Shown here one piece after another: positions 14,682 through 15,149 of a DNA stretch of 15,149 bases. Location: the NCBI GenBank assembly GCA_965373045.1, contig CBDVEQ010000043.1, forward strand, positions 1 through 15,149, written 5' to 3'. Made by a program: the position numbers and the translations under genes. Source of the stretch: DAOVDI01 sp965373045 (GTDB lineage: Bacteria > Acidobacteriota > Aminicenantia > Aminicenantales > Aminicenantaceae). Every line of letters starts with the position of its first letter. The first letter of the stretch is position 1. The notes under the pieces were generated by a model. The model did no database searches and was not told the DNA's origin. It worked only from the letters and a program-made list of their open reading frames with translations.

Positions 14682-14691
14682 TAACCACTAG
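14143..14691 (+). CDS. Intron-encoded HNH homing endonuclease
   Basis: This protein has 182 aa from a TTG start at 14143, with AAGGAG (14132-14137) 5 nt upstream. A basic N-terminus (about 1-27) precedes an HNH nuclease domain: KCQICGYD (zinc-type C37, C40), LEFHH (49-53, catalytic-type His in the EFHH motif) and LLCSNCHREIH (84-94, C86, C89, H90, H94). The domain ends near residue 96, where the intron guide sequence begins. The frame nevertheless continues for about 85 codons through the ribozyme core and stops at a TAG inside the 3' tRNA exon (14689-14691). This tail (proline-, arginine- and serine-rich) has no recognisable domain and may be a by-product. The expected role is to cut intronless tRNA-Asn alleles so that the intron is copied in. 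The frame is also open upstream to an ATG at 14089 in the promoter/tRNA, but the intron-internal SD makes TTG the better start. Confidence 0.85.
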   Translation: MSDKRRYSDRREYLIQAVQKRRKKIRHMAIDYKGGKCQICGYDRCPEALEFHHLVKSEKDFGISNKGYTRSWSRIKEELDKCVLLCSNCHREIHSGLQLPREIVVEKSGELKEAFLPYSTENGNPEPSPDAVISTREGAETRAEARTPGYSRRKRPTPSLRIFEAGDEIVQSQKKFWGNCNH

Positions 14692-14776
14692 GTTGTAGGT
14701 TCGAGTCCTACCCGAGGAGCCACTTTTAGCTCTATACTCTTGATGCTTTTTGTTATAGAAATTATTATTATATCTT

Positions 14777-15149
14777 CTAATTGACCTTAAAGGGAAATTT
14801 CTTTTTATTATTGCTCTCATCAATTTCAGCAACCACATTATGTACATCTGCTACAACTGTCGCTAGATAGTTCTGCGCTACAGATAATCGCATTTGACGG
14901 CTGATCTGAAAGGATTGACTGGGATTGAGAACTGGGATGGGAAAAATTTTAGCATTTGTTTCACCACCAATTCGGAATGAGGCTTTTGAGACAGGTGCAG
15001 CCTGAGTGCCAATATTCTGAATCTGAGCAAAGAAGTGGATCAGATCATTGGTGCCGGGATTACTGGGTTTGATATACACGCGTTTAACGATTAGATCCGG
15101 TCCTTTTGGCTTTGGGCACTTTAACCGTTTGGTTAAACGGTTATTGCTC
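14777..15149 (-). CDS. CARDB-like domain protein, C-terminal part (truncated by the window edge)
   Basis: The frame is open from the right edge of the window to the TAG at 14777-14779, giving at least 123 residues of the C-terminus. The visible part reads GPDLIVKRVYIKPSNPGT...IHFFAQIQNIGTQAAP...VLNPSQSFQI...VVADVHNVVAEIDESNN. This matches the CARDB fold: 'PDL' opening strand, 'N-x-G' turn between strands and an 'D-x-x-x-x-V-x-E-x-D-E-x-NN' close. CARDB modules are immunoglobulin-like beta-sandwiches in secreted or surface proteins, often repeated. The real start is outside the window; a GTG at 15079 is internal. The stop lies 54 bp from the end of the tRNA-Asn gene, and the two converge. Confidence 0.7.
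   Translation of the reverse strand, partial: SNNRLTKRLKCPKPKGPDLIVKRVYIKPSNPGTNDLIHFFAQIQNIGTQAAPVSKASFRIGGETNAKIFPIPVLNPSQSFQISRQMRLSVAQNYLATVVADVHNVVAEIDESNNKKKFPFKVN

Larger units (their letters stand above)
14093..14722 (+). tRNA. tRNA-Asn(GUU), interrupted in the anticodon by a group I intron
   Basis: The exons are 14093-14127 and 14682-14722 and join to a 76-nt tRNA with encoded CCA. The acceptor TCCTCGG pairs with CCGAGGA, with discriminator G73. The D stem is GCTC/GAGC, the T arm GTAGG-TTCGAGT-CCTAC. The joined anticodon arm is GGTGG-CTGTTAA-CCACT with anticodon GTT at 34-36. G73 and the TCCTC acceptor start match bacterial tRNA-Asn identity. The break lies between anticodon bases 35 and 36, directly after a U, as expected for a group I intron. 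Read without removing the intron, the 5' exon seems to carry GTG (His), but the acceptor end does not fit tRNA-His. If this is the only tRNA-Asn gene in the genome, splicing is essential for the cell. Confidence 0.95.

Noticed and set aside
14731..14759. TCTATA...TATAGA repeat after tRNA-Asn as a terminator
   Set aside because: Only 6 AT-rich base pairs around a 17-nt loop and no proper T tract after it; too weak to call.
15123..15142. Perfect inverted repeat AACCGTTT-GGTT-AAACGGTT
   Set aside because: It lies within the open CARDB-like coding frame at the window edge; with no copy elsewhere in the window, nothing supports an operator or attachment site.

Overview
The window looks like chromosomal DNA of a Gram-negative bacterium of moderate GC. 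The pointers are an RlpA-type lipoprotein with a SPOR domain, a DnaK with the Gram-negative-type N-terminal segment, SD motifs of the AAGGAG/GGAGG type and sigma-70-like promoters. I cannot name the lineage. An HspR-type regulator beside dnaK/dnaJ and a separate PurO-like IMP cyclohydrolase point away from the standard enterobacterial layout. A poorly cultured phylum such as Aminicenantes is possible, but that is a guess.

Left part (1-5153): a REP-like palindrome and an intergenic inverted repeat come first. Next are a Tat-exported PLP-dependent class V aminotransferase-like protein (217-1551) and a large secreted GH63/MGH1-like alpha-glycosidase (1620-3977). A minus-strand MFS transporter of the fosmidomycin-resistance type (3990-5153) converges on the glycosidase.

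Middle (5233-8730): the minus strand carries an RlpA lytic transglycosylase-like lipoprotein and a LOG-family phosphoribohydrolase, which ends at a clear terminator. On the plus strand a two-gene operon encodes the last two steps of purine synthesis as separate proteins: a PurO-like IMP cyclohydrolase and an AICAR formyltransferase that lacks the usual fused cyclohydrolase domain.

Right part (8786-14027): a heat-shock cluster of dnaK, dnaJ, hspR, a primary-type sigma factor with an insertion in region 4, and a DnaC/IstB-type AAA+ ATPase with an N-terminal cysteine cluster. The last three cistrons follow dnaJ with 1-bp gaps or overlaps. A HAIR-like operator (CTTGACA-N7-ACTCATA) overlaps the -35 box of the dnaK promoter, so the HspR encoded here probably represses this locus.

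Highlight (14093-14722): a complete tRNA-Asn(GUU) gene is split inside its anticodon by a 554-nt group I intron that keeps the U/G splice-site signature. The guide sequence, P2, P3, P4, P6, P7, P7.1, P7.2 and P8 can all be found by eye, and P7.1/P7.2 point to subgroup IA. The loop of P1 carries an HNH homing endonuclease gene whose frame stays open through the whole ribozyme core and stops in the 3' exon. The window ends in a truncated minus-strand CARDB-like protein gene.
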